Below are positions 27,961-38,537 of a DNA stretch of 64,000 nucleotides, in pieces; the first letter of the stretch is position 1; each line of letters starts with the position of its first letter. Origin of the DNA: Parachitinimonas caeni (GTDB taxonomy: Bacteria; Pseudomonadota; Gammaproteobacteria; Burkholderiales; Chitinimonadaceae); NCBI RefSeq assembly GCF_030129945.1, contig NZ_JARRAF010000007.1:1-64000 (forward strand), in the 5' to 3' direction. The position numbers and the translations under genes are program-made. The notes beneath the pieces were generated by a model. It did not search any database. It was not told where the DNA came from and saw nothing but the letters and a program-made list of their open reading frames with translations.

Positions 27961-29259
27961 TTACCACCAGGCTTCCATCTGCACGCCGTAAGAGGCACCG
28001 CTGGTCTTGCCGGCAAACGCGCTCATGCCGACACCGCAGTCGCGGCCAGTACATACCGGGTTGCCCGCTGCCTTATCCCAGCTGGCAAAAGTGGCATAGG
28101 CACGCAATACCGGGCGCGCCCAGAAGCCCTTGCCAACGGCCAGTTGTGGTGCAATCGTCAGCTTGTTGAGGTAGTAGGAATCCCCCTTGTTTGGCGAAAC
28201 GCGGGTAGTACCCGCTTCGACAGCCAGGCTGTAAGCGTCGGTGAAGTGGTAAATCGGCCGTGCCACCACCGAGAACGTCCGGTCGTAGCCGGCATCGCCA
28301 TACTTCTCGCGGCCGTAGCCAACAAACAGGGCACCGTTCCAGTTGCTGTTCTTGGGTTCGAATACCCAGTGGTCAAACAAGCGCCAGCCGGTGTATTTAA
28401 GGCTGCTGTCGGCCCACCACTTGCCCGAGCCATCGAGGTTGGCGGCATCTTTGGCGTACTGGAACACCACGTTATTGAAACCACCCAGACCAAACATATC
28501 GTTCTGGTTGTGAACCGCCGTCATGCCCCAGCCATTCTTGCCGCTGACGCCGTCGGCCGTGTTTTTGGCGATGTAGTTGAAGCCGAAATCCAGGGTTCCG
28601 CCCGGATTGGCATTGATACCTTCGAGACGGAAGTCATGCCCGGAAATCGATTTCTTGCCATCCTTGGCCACTTGCGGCCGATAGCTATCGGTACCTTTCT
28701 GGTCCCAGTCCTGATCGCCGGTGCGAATCAAGGCATACGACAGCTTGCCGAAGCCCAGGTCGATGTTCTCGATACCCGCGCCAGGGCCGGTATTGGCCAG
28801 CCAGAAGAAGTCGGTGATATGCACGTCGCGACGCTTGTAGTAACGCTTACCCGCCCACAACGTGGCATTGGCCAGCGCACCGGAGCCGACATTGCTCGCC
28901 TCGACCCAGGCCTGGCGCCAGGACGGGGTGTTCTGCTCCCAATCGCCCTGCTGCTGGGTACCGAAGGCCACCATGGTGTGCAGTTTGAAGTTGATACCGT
29001 TGTTGTCACCCAGGCCGGCGTCGAAAGCCAATTCGCCGTAGGTGTCGCATTCATTGCCCAGGCGGCCGGAACCGCCCGTAACACCACCAAATGCCGGTGT
29101 GCCGATGCGGAAGCAGGCTTCCTTGCCGCCCTGCGAATTCGAGCCTGAGCCCGAACGCAGATATCCGTGGAATTCTGGGGTGACAGCCAAAGCAGATTGC
29201 GCAGCAAAGGCTGCAGTGATAGCGGCTACAGGCAACAGCAACTTGAACTTACGACTCAT
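27961..29259 (-). CDS. lamB: Maltoporin LamB
   Basis: 432 residues. A signal peptide ends at SALA (about 25) and the mature protein starts VTPEFHGYLRSGSG, the LamB N-terminus. WAGKRYYKRRDVHITDFFW is the highly conserved maltoporin stretch, and the chain ends in an aromatic residue (EAWW) as outer-membrane barrels do. It forms a trimeric pore for maltodextrins. Two Cys pairs (GKEACFRIG with GNECDTYG; NPVCTGRDCGVG) resemble those in other maltoporins. It sits 157 bp after eda and has its own terminator. Confidence 0.95.
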   Translation of the reverse strand: MSRKFKLLLPVAAITAAFAAQSALAVTPEFHGYLRSGSGSNSQGGKEACFRIGTPAFGGVTGGSGRLGNECDTYGELAFDAGLGDNNGINFKLHTMVAFGTQQQGDWEQNTPSWRQAWVEASNVGSGALANATLWAGKRYYKRRDVHITDFFWLANTGPGAGIENIDLGFGKLSYALIRTGDQDWDQKGTDSYRPQVAKDGKKSISGHDFRLEGINANPGGTLDFGFNYIAKNTADGVSGKNGWGMTAVHNQNDMFGLGGFNNVVFQYAKDAANLDGSGKWWADSSLKYTGWRLFDHWVFEPKNSNWNGALFVGYGREKYGDAGYDRTFSVVARPIYHFTDAYSLAVEAGTTRVSPNKGDSYYLNKLTIAPQLAVGKGFWARPVLRAYATFASWDKAAGNPVCTGRDCGVGMSAFAGKTSGASYGVQMEAWW

Positions 29260-29416
29260 CGGATTGTCTCCTCTCCGTCTGGTTGAGATAAATCGGAATT
29301 CCCTTTTTCCGACTCAATAAAACCTTCCATCCTGTGTGGCTTTTTGCTTTTCTAGACTTCATAAAACGGTTCGCGTACCACGTAGAAGCGGCAAGCTTGA
29401 ATGAGGGGTTTCTGGT

Positions 29417-30040
29417 TCAGCGACGTAATTGAGCCGCCTCTGCCGCCAGCCGGGTAATTGCCGCCCAATCGCCTGCGGCCAGCTTGTCTTTCGGCGCCAG
29501 CCAGGAGCCACCCACGCAACCGACGTTCGCCAACGCCAGATAGTGGCTGGCCAGATCCAGCGTCACCCCGCCAGTCGGGCAGAACAGCACCTCGGGAAAC
29601 GGCCCGGCCAGCGCCTTCAGCATGCCGATGCCACCCGCCTGTTCGGCCGGGAACAACTTCATGGCATCGAAGCCAGCGGCGCGGGCAGCAATCACTTCCG
29701 ATGGCGTCATTACACCGGGCAGCAGCGGCAAGCCTGCGCCACTGGCTGCATTGGCCAGCTGGCTAGTCAATCCCGGGGTTACCGCGAAAGCCGCACCGGC
29801 AGCCTTGGCCGCAGCAAACTGTTCGGGGCGGGTAACGGTTCCAACGCCCACGATTGCTTCCGGTACTTCCGCAGCAATCCGTTTAACGGCATCCAGTGCG
29901 GCATCGGTGCGTAGCGTGACTTCCAGAACCTTGATGCCGCCAGCGACCAGCGCACGCGCCAGCGGTACTGCCTGCTCTACCCGCTCAACCACAATGACCG
30001 GCATCACTGGCGACGCCTTCATGATTTCCCTGATCTGCAT
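29417..30040 (-). CDS. eda: KDPG aldolase (Entner-Doudoroff)
   Basis: 207 residues. It splits 2-keto-3-deoxy-6-phosphogluconate to pyruvate and glyceraldehyde-3-phosphate. The Schiff-base lysine is in MKLFPAEQAGG and the catalytic glutamate in LEVTLRT; VGVGTVTRPEQ and PTGGVTLD complete the pattern. The internal ATG at 30040 (MQIREIM) is preferred since AAGGG overlaps the ATG at 30049. It lies 81 bp after edd. A TGTAGCAAAA half-site identical to the left side of the pyk operator lies in the edd-eda gap but lacks a right arm. Confidence 0.95.
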   Translation of the reverse strand: MQIREIMKASPVMPVIVVERVEQAVPLARALVAGGIKVLEVTLRTDAALDAVKRIAAEVPEAIVGVGTVTRPEQFAAAKAAGAAFAVTPGLTSQLANAASGAGLPLLPGVMTPSEVIAARAAGFDAMKLFPAEQAGGIGMLKALAGPFPEVLFCPTGGVTLDLASHYLALANVGCVGGSWLAPKDKLAAGDWAAITRLAAEAAQLRR

Positions 30041-30121
30041 GCCACCCATCCCTTGTTTTGTTGTCTGCCTTGCTTACTTACCGTTTTGTTGTACGCACTT
30101 TTTTGCTACATCCTGCTTTGC

Positions 30122-31942
30122 TCACGGCAGCAGGAAACTCATGGCGCCTTCTTCGGCGCCGGTCGCGTTCTGCCGGAATACCTCAAACAGCTCGCGGCCG
30201 CCGCCAAAGCGGTTGGCGTCCAGATGGGCAGCCTGCGCAGTGCGCTGCGCCCACTCGGCCGCATCGACCTTGGCCTCAAGCACCCCGGCCTCGGCATCGA
30301 GCCGGATCAAATCGCCAGTGCGTACCAAAACCAGCGGGCCACCGTTGACGCATTCCGGGGTAACGTGAATCGCGGCCGGCACCTTGCCGGAAGCACCAGA
30401 CATCCGACCATCGGTCACCAGTGCGACCTTGAACCCACGGTCTTGCAGCACGCCTAGTGCCGGGGTCAGTTTGTGCAGCTCGGGCATGCCGTTGGCGCGT
30501 GGCCCCTGAAAGCGGACAACCGCCACAAAATCACGCTCCAGCTCACCCCGCTTGAATGCAGCCAGTAGTTCATCTTGCGAATCGAGTACCAAAGCGGGGG
30601 CCTCGACAATGCGATGCTGGGGTTTGACGGCAGAAGTCTTGATCACGGCGCGGCCGAGGTTGCCGCGCAGCAGCTTGACGCCGCCGTCAGCACTGAAGGG
30701 CTGGGCTACTGTTGCCAGCACGTCGGAATCGCCACTGACGGACGGCGCCGGACGCCACGCCAGCTTGCCCTCGTCAAGCCAGGGCTCATGACGGAAAGCC
30801 GCCAGGCCCTTGCCGACAACGGTATCGACATCGGCATGCAGCAAACCGGCATCCAGCAACTCCCCCATCAGAAAGCCCATGCCGCCTGCAGCATGGAAGT
30901 GATTGACGTCGGCCGAACCGTTTGGATACATGCGCGTCAGCAGCGGCACGGCGGCTGACAGGTCGTTGAAGTCATCCCAGTTGATGTCGATGCCGGCGGC
31001 ACGGGCAATGGCGATCAGGTGAATGGTGTGGTTGGTGGAGCCCCCCGTAGCGAGCAAACCGACCAAGCCATTGACGATGGCACGCTCGTCGATCATGCGG
31101 CCGATGGGGGTGAATTCGGTGCCTAATGCAGTGATGGCAGCCGCTCGCCGCCCCGCCTCTGCCGTCAGGGCGTCGCGCAAGGGAGTGCCTGGATTGACGA
31201 AGGCCGAGCCCGGCAGATGCAGGCCCATGATCTCCATCAGCATCTGATTGGAGTTGGCAGTGCCATAGAAGGTGCAGGTGCCTGCACTGTGATAAGACTG
31301 GGACTCGGCCTCAAGCAGCTCGGCACGACTGAGCTTGCCCTCCGCGTGCAGCTGACGTACCCGGGCCTTTTCACTGTTCGACATTCCGGAAGTCATCGGC
31401 CCTGCCGGGACAAACACAAAGGGCAAATGGCCAAACTGCAAGGCGCCGATCAGCAAGCCGGGTACGATCTTGTCGCATACGCCCAGGCAGACGGCAGCAT
31501 CAAACATATTGTGGGCAAGTGCTACGGCTGTCGCCATGGCGATCACATCACGGCTGAACAGCGAGAGCTCCATGCCGACATGGCCCTGGGTCACACCGTC
31601 ACACATCGCCGGCACGCCGCCAGCAAACTGGGCGGTCGCCCCTACCTCCCGCACCGCCGCCTTGATGATGTCAGGGTAGTGCTCAAGGGGCTGATGCGCA
31701 GACAGCATGTCGTTGTAAGCCGAGACAATGCCGATATTGGCGCGCCGTTGCTCGCGCAGCCAAAGTTTGTCGCCACCAGGCGCCGCAGCAAAAGCATGGG
31801 CCAGATTGGTACACGACAGCCCCTTGCGCACCGGCTCCTTGCCTGCCGCTGCATCGAGCCGTGCCAGATAGGCAGAACGCCTTGCCTGACTTCTTGCGGC
31901 AATGCGTTCGGTTACCTCTACCACACGTCGATTCAAAGCCAT
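30122..31942 (-). CDS. edd: 6-phosphogluconate dehydratase (Entner-Doudoroff)
   Basis: 606 residues (E. coli 603). A [4Fe-4S] dehydratase of the IlvD/Edd family converting 6-phosphogluconate to KDPG. Cluster cysteines fall in [21 protein letters not shown] and [36 protein letters not shown] is the conserved C-terminal substrate segment. The ATG at 31942 begins [14 protein letters not shown], as in homologues; its ribosome-binding site is weak. It is divergent from zwf, with probable HexR sites between. Confidence 0.95.
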   Translation of the reverse strand: MALNRRVVEVTERIAARSQARRSAYLARLDAAAGKEPVRKGLSCTNLAHAFAAAPGGDKLWLREQRRANIGIVSAYNDMLSAHQPLEHYPDIIKAAVREVGATAQFAGGVPAMCDGVTQGHVGMELSLFSRDVIAMATAVALAHNMFDAAVCLGVCDKIVPGLLIGALQFGHLPFVFVPAGPMTSGMSNSEKARVRQLHAEGKLSRAELLEAESQSYHSAGTCTFYGTANSNQMLMEIMGLHLPGSAFVNPGTPLRDALTAEAGRRAAAITALGTEFTPIGRMIDERAIVNGLVGLLATGGSTNHTIHLIAIARAAGIDINWDDFNDLSAAVPLLTRMYPNGSADVNHFHAAGGMGFLMGELLDAGLLHADVDTVVGKGLAAFRHEPWLDEGKLAWRPAPSVSGDSDVLATVAQPFSADGGVKLLRGNLGRAVIKTSAVKPQHRIVEAPALVLDSQDELLAAFKRGELERDFVAVVRFQGPRANGMPELHKLTPALGVLQDRGFKVALVTDGRMSGASGKVPAAIHVTPECVNGGPLVLVRTGDLIRLDAEAGVLEAKVDAAEWAQRTAQAAHLDANRFGGGRELFEVFRQNATGAEEGAMSFLLP

Positions 31943-32215
31943 TTGCGCACCCACGTGGCGACTGGCTCGCCACGCCTTTCCTCGAAACCCGCACCCGGCC
32001 AACCGCCACCCACGCCACTCAGGCAAACAGCGGCGAGAAGATCTTTTCAGTCATTCCGGCAAGCACTTGCGTGTTTCTTTGTCATTTACATCGACCAGCC
32101 GACAGCCTATTTCCTTTAAAGACGACCCAGCATTTTGCGTAACTTATGCACTTGCCTGCTTTCGTCCATTGAGATAGCGCCTTCAAACCCAGCCAGCCCC
32201 CTAATCGTCCAACAA

Positions 32216-32232
32216 TAGTAGTTTTACTACTA
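32216..32232. promoter_or_regulatory. Probable HexR operator (edd side)
   Basis: TAGTAGTTTTACTACTA is a perfect inverted repeat with seven-base arms around TTT. It resembles the known proteobacterial HexR recognition pattern (TGTAGT/ATTACA-like arms around an AT-rich centre) apart from the outermost bases. It lies 274 bp upstream of the edd start. Confidence 0.55.
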
Positions 32233-32378
32233 ATAAAAAGCAACAGAATTGAAATCCTATTTTCGACTACATATCTAAATCTTAAATGACCATCAGGCAT
32301 ATTTAAACATAACCAATTGTTTTATATGAAAAATATGCAATATAAAGCCCGCTTCATTTGTTGCAATGCAGCATTATG

Positions 32379-32393
32379 TGTAGACAAGCTACA
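32379..32393. promoter_or_regulatory. Probable HexR operator (zwf side)
   Basis: TGTAGACAAGCTACA has perfect TGTAG/CTACA arms with the same N5 spacing as the site upstream of pyk. It lies 102 bp before the zwf ATG, within a region where the zwf promoter is expected. Confidence 0.7.
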
Positions 32394-32426
32394 TTTAATA
32401 AAACTACATTGCAGAACCAACAAAAT

Positions 32427-32441
32427 CGTAGTAATGTTACA
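32427..32441. promoter_or_regulatory. Possible degenerate HexR site
   Basis: CGTAGTAATGTTACA keeps the GTAGTAA/TTACA pattern with two arm mismatches. It is closer to zwf (54 bp before the ATG) than the perfect site at 32379 and could be a secondary site; a lone CTACA half at 32404-32408 is nearby. Confidence 0.4.
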
Positions 32442-32494
32442 GCAAACCTATTCCATAGCAGCGGCCTATTCCCAGGCACGGAAGGATTCAAAAA

Positions 32495-33955
32495 ATGAAG
32501 TCAATTCAACCATTTGACATGGTTCTGTTTGGTGGTACTGGCGATCTGGTCATGCGCAAATTACTGCCCGCCCTGTATCGTCAGCACCAAGATGGATTAC
32601 TTCCGCCCGCCGGCCGTCTGTTATGCCTGGGCCGCACCCAACACGATGACGCCAGCTATCTGGCCACTGCCGAGAAAAATGCCCGTCAGTATCTGGGGGC
32701 TGCGTTCCGCGATGCCGATTGGGCAGAGTTCGCCCGGCGCATCAGCTACCTTCGGCTCGACGCACAAAACACCGAGCACTACCCGCTGCTGGCTGGCAAG
32801 CTCAATGAGCAGCCCAATCATGTGCGGGTGTTCTATCTCGCCACCGCCCCCAATCTGTTTGCCAACATCTGCCAGAGCCTTGCCGCAGTCGGTCTGAACA
32901 AAGACGGGGCCCGCGTGGTTCTGGAAAAGCCACTCGGGCACGATCTCGCCTCTTCGCAGCTGATCAACACCGAAGTCGGCCAGTTCTTTGAAGAAAGTCA
33001 GATTTACCGGATCGACCACTACCTGGGTAAAGAGGCGGTGCAAAACCTGCTGGCGCTACGCTTTGGCAACACCTTTTTCGAGCCACTGTGGCGGCGGGAA
33101 TGGATACGCGATGTGCAGATCACCGTCACCGAGCAAGTCGGGGTAGAGGGGCGCGGCGACTTCTATGACAAGGCCGGCGCGCTGCGCGACATGATCCAGA
33201 ACCACCTGTTGCAGCTGCTGTGCATCATCGCAATGGAACCCCCGGCGTCGATCGACCCGGATGCCGTGCGCGATGAAAAGCTGAAGATCCTGCGCGCCCT
33301 GCGGCCGTTTACCCCGCACGAAGTCGCCACCAAGACCGTGCGTGGTCAATACCGGGCCGGCGCCAGTGGCGGCAAGCCAGTCGTCGGCTATCTGGAGGAG
33401 CCGGGCATCGGCCACAACAGTCACACCGAAACCTTTGTGGCCCTCAAGGCCGAGATTGATACCTGGCGCTGGGCCGGCGTGCCGTTCTACCTGCGCACAG
33501 GCAAGCGGATGCAGGAGCGGCTGGCCGAAATCGTCATCAATTTCCGCGAAGTCCCGCACTCCATCTTCGGCCGTCCGGCAGGCGTGCAGACCGGTAACCG
33601 GCTGGTCATCCAGCTGCAGCCGGAGGAGTCGGTGAAGATGCACCTGCTGGCCAAGGAGCCCGGCGACCGCATGAAATTGCGTCCGGTGTTTCTCGATCTG
33701 GACTTTGACGACGCCTTCAAGACCCGTCGTCCCGATGCTTACGAACGCCTGCTGACCGATGTAATTCGTGGCCGCCTGACCTTGTTCATGCGCCGTGACG
33801 AGCTGGATGCCGCATGGCGCTGGGTCGAGCCTATCCTCGACGCCTGGGAAGCCAGCGAAGACGCCCCCAAGCCCTACACTGCAGGCACTTGGGGGCCGGC
33901 AGCCTCATCGGCCTTGCTGTCACGGGATGGCTATTGCTGGCATGAGGAAGGCTGA
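32495..33955 (+). CDS. zwf: Glucose-6-phosphate 1-dehydrogenase
   Basis: 486 residues (E. coli 491). It oxidises glucose-6-phosphate to 6-phosphogluconolactone with reduction of NAD(P). Nucleotide loop LFGGTGDLVMRKLLPALY, active-site segment RIDHYLGKEAVQN, and FYLRTGKRM are all present. AAGGA precedes the ATG. It is the first gene of zwf-pgl-glk-hexR-pgi; the next gene starts 3 bp later. Confidence 0.96.
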   Translation: MKSIQPFDMVLFGGTGDLVMRKLLPALYRQHQDGLLPPAGRLLCLGRTQHDDASYLATAEKNARQYLGAAFRDADWAEFARRISYLRLDAQNTEHYPLLAGKLNEQPNHVRVFYLATAPNLFANICQSLAAVGLNKDGARVVLEKPLGHDLASSQLINTEVGQFFEESQIYRIDHYLGKEAVQNLLALRFGNTFFEPLWRREWIRDVQITVTEQVGVEGRGDFYDKAGALRDMIQNHLLQLLCIIAMEPPASIDPDAVRDEKLKILRALRPFTPHEVATKTVRGQYRAGASGGKPVVGYLEEPGIGHNSHTETFVALKAEIDTWRWAGVPFYLRTGKRMQERLAEIVINFREVPHSIFGRPAGVQTGNRLVIQLQPEESVKMHLLAKEPGDRMKLRPVFLDLDFDDAFKTRRPDAYERLLTDVIRGRLTLFMRRDELDAAWRWVEPILDAWEASEDAPKPYTAGTWGPAASSALLSRDGYCWHEEG

Positions 33956-33958
33956 GTC

Positions 33959-34660
33959 ATGGCCGCTATCGAATGGCACGATTTTGCAAACCGCGAAGCA
34001 CTTGATACCCTGCTCGCCGCTTCGGTGGCCAAAACGCTGGCAGAAGCCATCGCCACCCGTGGCGAGGCCAGCCTGGTGGTATCCGGTGGACGAACCCCGG
34101 CCGGCCTGTTTGCGCATCTGCGTCAAAGCCCCATCGACTGGGGCAAGGTCTGGGTAACCCTGGCCGATGAACGCTGGGTTGATGCGGAACACGCCGACAG
34201 CAACGAAGCCCTGGTCCGTCAGCATCTGTTGCTCGACAAAGCGGCCAAGGCCCGCTTTGTCGGCCTGAAAAGCGGCGGCAACACGCCCGTTGAGGGCTTG
34301 GCAACCAGCACTGCACAGCTCGCCGCGATTCCAGCCCCTTTTGATGTGGTGATCCTTGGCATGGGAGACGATGGGCACACCGCCTCGCTGTTTCCACAAG
34401 CCCCCGAGCTGGCAGCCGCCATCGATCCGGCAGGAATGGCGCGTCTGGCGGCCATCAGCCCGATCACGGCGCCGCATGCCCGTATCACCTTCACCCTGCC
34501 GGCACTGGCCAGCGCCCGCCGGTTGATTCTGCACATGACCGGCGAAGCCAAGCGCGACTTGCTGCTTCGCCAATTCAGCGCCGATGCCCCTGAAACCCTG
34601 CCGATCCGCCGGGTCATTGACGCTGCCAAGGAAAATTGCCATGTCTACTGGGCACCCTGA
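33959..34660 (+). CDS. pgl: 6-phosphogluconolactonase
   Basis: 233 residues of the DevB/SOL type. It hydrolyses 6-phosphogluconolactone to 6-phosphogluconate. Key segments are VVSGGRTPAGLFAHL, VTLADERWVDAEHADSNEAL and VILGMGDDGHTASLFP. The ATG is 3 bp after the zwf stop, and its end overlaps the glk start by 20 bp, so the three are translationally linked. Confidence 0.95.
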   Translation: MAAIEWHDFANREALDTLLAASVAKTLAEAIATRGEASLVVSGGRTPAGLFAHLRQSPIDWGKVWVTLADERWVDAEHADSNEALVRQHLLLDKAAKARFVGLKSGGNTPVEGLATSTAQLAAIPAPFDVVILGMGDDGHTASLFPQAPELAAAIDPAGMARLAAISPITAPHARITFTLPALASARRLILHMTGEAKRDLLLRQFSADAPETLPIRRVIDAAKENCHVYWAP

Positions 34661-35645
34661 TCACTACCCCCAGCTACTGGCCGATGTCGGTGGCACCAAT
34701 GTCCGGTTTGCGCTGGTCCGGTCGGCCGACGCTGCCATCAGCGATGAACACAGTTTTGCCTGCGCCGATTTCGCCAGCCTGCTTGAAGCCGCCCGCCACT
34801 ATCTGACCAAGGTAGGCGCCAGCCCACGCTGGGGCGCTATCGGCATTGCCACGGCCATTTCTGGCGACAATGTGCGCATGACCAATCTGGGCTGGCAGTT
34901 TTCGATTGCCGTGCTGCAGCAGGCATTGGGTCTTTCCAAACTGCTGGTGATCAACGACTTCACCGCACTGGCGCTGTCACTGCCGGGTCTGGATGCAGAG
35001 GAACTGATACGGGTCGGTGGTGGTGCAGCCACCGCTGGCACCCCCATTGCACTGATCGGCGCCGGCACCGGCCTCGGTGTTTCCGGCTTGATTCCTGCCC
35101 ACCAGCGCGGCGAAGCCGAGCGCTGGATTCCGATTCAAGGCGAGGGCGGCCATGTGTCGTTTTCGCCGTTCAATCACAAGGAAGATGAAATTCTGCGGAT
35201 TCTGCGTCGCGAATTCGGCCATGTATCAGCCGAGCGGCTGTTGTCCGGTCCCGGCATCGTCAACCTTTACCGGGCGCTGGCCGAACTGAATAACGCCCCT
35301 GACCAGAATCTGTCGGCCGCACTCATTGCTGAACAAGGGGTCGCCAACGCCGATGCACTGTGTCGCGAGGTCATCGACACCTTCTGTGGCATGCTGGGCA
35401 CGGCGGCCGCCAATCTGACCATCTCATTGGGGGCCCGTGCCGGTTTGTATATCGGCGGTGGTATCGTGCCCAAACTGGGCAGCTACTTTGCCGAATCGCC
35501 CTTTCGCAGCCGGTTCGAGCAAAAAGGCCGCTTCTCGGAATACCTGGCCAATGTGCCAAGCTACGTGATCGTAGCCGCCAACCCGGCCTTACGCGGCGCC
35601 CGCGCCGCCCTGCGCCAAGCCGAACTCAACAACAGCGGAGGCTAA
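34641..35645 (+). CDS. glk: Glucokinase
   Basis: 334 residues. It phosphorylates glucose released by MalQ and amylase to glucose-6-phosphate. ATP-binding LLADVGGTNVRFALV, glucose-contact LVINDFTALALSLP, ALIGAGTGLGVSGLI and PIQGEGGHVSFSP with the catalytic NDF Asp are typical of the proteobacterial Glk family. The ATG at 34641 lies inside the pgl end, with AAGGA before it; the upstream in-frame ATG at 34584 gives unrelated residues. Confidence 0.95.
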   Translation: MSTGHPDHYPQLLADVGGTNVRFALVRSADAAISDEHSFACADFASLLEAARHYLTKVGASPRWGAIGIATAISGDNVRMTNLGWQFSIAVLQQALGLSKLLVINDFTALALSLPGLDAEELIRVGGGAATAGTPIALIGAGTGLGVSGLIPAHQRGEAERWIPIQGEGGHVSFSPFNHKEDEILRILRREFGHVSAERLLSGPGIVNLYRALAELNNAPDQNLSAALIAEQGVANADALCREVIDTFCGMLGTAAANLTISLGARAGLYIGGGIVPKLGSYFAESPFRSRFEQKGRFSEYLANVPSYVIVAANPALRGARAALRQAELNNSGG

Positions 35646-35646
35646 G

Positions 35647-36495
35647 GTGCTCGAAAAAATCAAATCGCATTTATCAGACCTCTCAAAATCTGAACGTAAA
35701 GTCGCCGAGCTGGTCTTGGCGCAACCCAACCTGGTGGCCCATGCCCCGATTGCCCAGATCGCCGATCTGGCCGGCGTTTCGCAACCAACGGTCATCCGTT
35801 TTTGCCGCTCGGTCGATTGCAGCGGCCTGCAGGACTTCAAACTGCGGCTGACCCGCAGCCTGGTGTCTGGCGTACCCTATGTGCATAGCGCGGTCGAGAG
35901 CAACGACACCGCACACGATCTGGCAGCCAAGCTGTTTGATAACACCATCTCCAGCCTGATGCGCACCCGCAACGAGCTGAACCCGGAAAGCATCGAACAG
36001 GCGGTCGATATTCTGGCCGCCGCCAAAAAGATCGAGTTCTATGGCCTGGGCAACTCCGGCATCATCGCCCAGGATGCCCAACACAAGTTCTTCCGGCTGG
36101 GTGTGCCCTGTATTTCGTATTCCGACCCGCATATCCACGGCATGTCAGCCTCTTTGCTGAAGCCGGGAGACGCAGTGGTCGCCATCTCCAACTCTGGCCG
36201 CACCATCGACCTGATCCGCTCGGTCGAGCTGGCTCGCGAGGCGGGCGCTGAAGTCATCGGCATCACCCACAGCGGCTCGCCGCTGGCCAAGCGTTGTTCG
36301 GTGGCATTGTTTGCCGATACCCCGGAAGACCCCGACTTATATTCGCCGATGATCACGCGGATAGTGCATCTCGTGGTGGTCGATATCTTGGCCGTTGGCG
36401 TTGCGCTGCGGCGCGGGCCGGAATTGATTGATCAGCTGGAAAAAATCAAACGTAATCTGAAAGAGAGACGGGTGCGAGGTTACGAGGATCGCTGA
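35647..36495 (+). CDS. hexR: HexR, RpiR-family regulator of hexose catabolism
   Basis: 282 residues (E. coli HexR 289). The N-terminal RpiR helix-turn-helix (about 1-77, [20 protein letters not shown]) is followed by a SIS sugar-phosphate-binding domain (about 120-260, [20 protein letters not shown] and [13 protein letters not shown]). HexR proteins bind KDPG and control edd-eda, zwf, gap and pyk genes. The start is GTG at 35647, with GGAGG upstream and 1 bp from the glk stop. Its own operon carries probable HexR sites ahead of zwf, implying autoregulation. Confidence 0.92.
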   Translation: MLEKIKSHLSDLSKSERKVAELVLAQPNLVAHAPIAQIADLAGVSQPTVIRFCRSVDCSGLQDFKLRLTRSLVSGVPYVHSAVESNDTAHDLAAKLFDNTISSLMRTRNELNPESIEQAVDILAAAKKIEFYGLGNSGIIAQDAQHKFFRLGVPCISYSDPHIHGMSASLLKPGDAVVAISNSGRTIDLIRSVELAREAGAEVIGITHSGSPLAKRCSVALFADTPEDPDLYSPMITRIVHLVVVDILAVGVALRRGPELIDQLEKIKRNLKERRVRGYEDR

Positions 36496-36518
36496 CCGCG
36501 CACCAGGGAGAACCCAAG

Positions 36519-38168
36519 ATGTCAGCGCTGACCGAATCCCCCGCCTGGCAGGCGCTGGGCAAACATTTTCAGGCGATTTCCGGCCTGCATATGCGCGAGC
36601 TGTTCGCCGCCGACCCAGGGCGTAGCGACGTCATGTCGATCGAAGCCTGCGACATTCTGCTCGACTACTCGAAAAACCGCGTCACGCCGACCACGCTGAA
36701 GCTGCTGATCGACCTGGCACTGCAGGCCGGGCTGCCAGATCGCATTGAAGCCATGTTCAATGGCGAAAAGATCAACGTCACCGAAAACCGTGCGGTTCTG
36801 CACACAGCTCTGCGCAACCGCGCCAATACGCCGGTCATTGTGGATGGCGAAGATGTCATGCCCAAGGTCAACTCGGTGCTCGAACGCATGGGCAATTTCT
36901 GCAATGCCGTGCGCAATGGCGACTGGCTGGGCTACACCGGCCAACCGATTACCGACATCGTCAACATCGGGATCGGCGGTTCTGACCTCGGCCCGTTGAT
37001 GGTCTGTGAGGCGCTGAAGGCATTTGGCCACCCCCGGCTCAACATGCACTTTGTATCGAATGTCGATGGCGCCCAGATCGTCGATACCCTGCGCAAATGC
37101 CATACCGCCACCACCCTGTTCGTCATCGAATCGAAGACGTTCACGACCTCGGAAACCCTGACCAACGCCCACACGGCCCGCGACTGGTTCTTGCGGTCGG
37201 CACGTTACGAATCGACGATCGCCAAGCATTTCGTCGCAGTATCAACCAATGCCAAGGCTGTCGCTGAATTCGGCATTGATACCAACAATATGTTCGAGTT
37301 CTGGAACTGGGTAGGTGGGCGCTATTCATTGTGGTCCGCCATCGGGCTGCCGATTGCCCTGTATCTGGGTCGTCAGCACTTTCTCGATCTGCTGGCCGGC
37401 GCGCACGAGATGGACCAGCATTTCCGCCATACGCCGCTTGAGCGGAATATGCCGGTGATGATGGCGTTGCTGGGCATCTGGTATGTGAATTTCTTCGGCG
37501 CGGCCAGCCACGTCATTACGCCCTACAACCAGAGCCTGCACCGCCTGCCGGCGTATATGCAGCAGCTGGACATGGAATCGAACGGCAAATCGACCGACAT
37601 GAATGGCCATGCCGTCGATTACCAGACCAGCCCGATTATCTGGGGCGAAACCGGCATCAACGGTCAGCATGCCTACTTTCAGATGCTGCATCAGGGCACC
37701 CAGCTCAGCCCGATCGACTTCATTGCCTCAATCGAAAACCCTTCAACCCTGCCGCGCCATCACACCATTCTGCTGGCCAATTTCTTCGCCCAGGCTGAAG
37801 CCTTTATGCGCGGCAAGACCGAGGCCGAAGCACGCGGAGAACTGCTGGCGGCCGGGATCGAAGGTGAGCAGGCCGAGCGGCTGTTGCCCCACAAGATTTT
37901 CGGCGGCAATCGCCCCTCCAACACCTTGCTGCTCGGCCAGCTCGACCCGACCACACTAGGTGCCTTGATTGCCTTGTATGAACACAAGATTTTCTGTCAG
38001 GGCGTGATCTGGAATGTGAACTCGTTCGATCAGTGGGGGGTGGAACTGGGCAAGCAGCTGGCCAAACAGATACAGGCCGAGCTCGACATCGCCGCGCCCA
38101 CGCAGAGCCATGACAGCTCGACCAATCGGCTGATCAACTTTTACAAGCAGCGGGCCCGCAACGGATGA
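36519..38168 (+). CDS. pgi: Glucose-6-phosphate isomerase
   Basis: 549 residues, the E. coli length. It interconverts glucose-6-phosphate and fructose-6-phosphate. [63 protein letters not shown] and the final [14 protein letters not shown] are the family signatures. AGGGAGA precedes the ATG; it is 23 bp after hexR, closing the operon. In an Entner-Doudoroff organism it may mostly recycle fructose-6-phosphate back to zwf. Confidence 0.96.
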   Translation: MSALTESPAWQALGKHFQAISGLHMRELFAADPGRSDVMSIEACDILLDYSKNRVTPTTLKLLIDLALQAGLPDRIEAMFNGEKINVTENRAVLHTALRNRANTPVIVDGEDVMPKVNSVLERMGNFCNAVRNGDWLGYTGQPITDIVNIGIGGSDLGPLMVCEALKAFGHPRLNMHFVSNVDGAQIVDTLRKCHTATTLFVIESKTFTTSETLTNAHTARDWFLRSARYESTIAKHFVAVSTNAKAVAEFGIDTNNMFEFWNWVGGRYSLWSAIGLPIALYLGRQHFLDLLAGAHEMDQHFRHTPLERNMPVMMALLGIWYVNFFGAASHVITPYNQSLHRLPAYMQQLDMESNGKSTDMNGHAVDYQTSPIIWGETGINGQHAYFQMLHQGTQLSPIDFIASIENPSTLPRHHTILLANFFAQAEAFMRGKTEAEARGELLAAGIEGEQAERLLPHKIFGGNRPSNTLLLGQLDPTTLGALIALYEHKIFCQGVIWNVNSFDQWGVELGKQLAKQIQAELDIAAPTQSHDSSTNRLINFYKQRARNG

Positions 38169-38537
38169 TCTGAAGAAAGCCGGCCGAAATCCTGGGCTTG
38201 CAGGCAGATTTTTTCAAAATCCTGACAACCGGCTAAATCATGAAATTTCAAAGCCTTAGCTGTAAATCCCGCAGCACAGCAGGGGTTTCGCGGGAATCCC
38301 GAGTTTTTGCTCTGGCCCGCTTGGCGGCAAAATAGAGTTTTCTGCCTAGGCCAAGAGTGCCAATTGCTTGATCCGCATGCAGGCCAACGCAGGGGAATGC
38401 CGTATAGATTCACCTGTTTGTCTGCCTGCTGCCCCCGGAAGCCGGTCAAACCGACCGATTTGCCAAGCAGACTGCCCCTATTTGCTGCATGGGTGGTTTC
38501 CGGAATCCCTATCCGCTACTCGAAGGAACCAAAGCCA
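38169..38537 (+). other. pgi downstream intergenic region
   Basis: 369 bp without a credible gene. CCTG-ggcttg-CAGG at 38191-38204 followed by CAGATTTTTT could be a weak terminator for pgi. An open frame upstream of 38538 is in frame with the next gene but reads as non-conserved sequence. Confidence 0.4.

Larger units (their letters stand above)
31943..32494. other. edd-zwf divergent intergenic region
   Basis: 552 bp, distinctly AT-rich from about 32200 to 32490. It contains three probable HexR sites (listed separately) and no convincing gene. It must hold the divergent promoters for edd and zwf. Confidence 0.6.

Noticed and set aside
30097..30111. TGTAGCAAAA-type half-site in the edd-eda gap
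   Set aside because: Only the left arm matches the HexR pattern; the right side has no CTACA arm.
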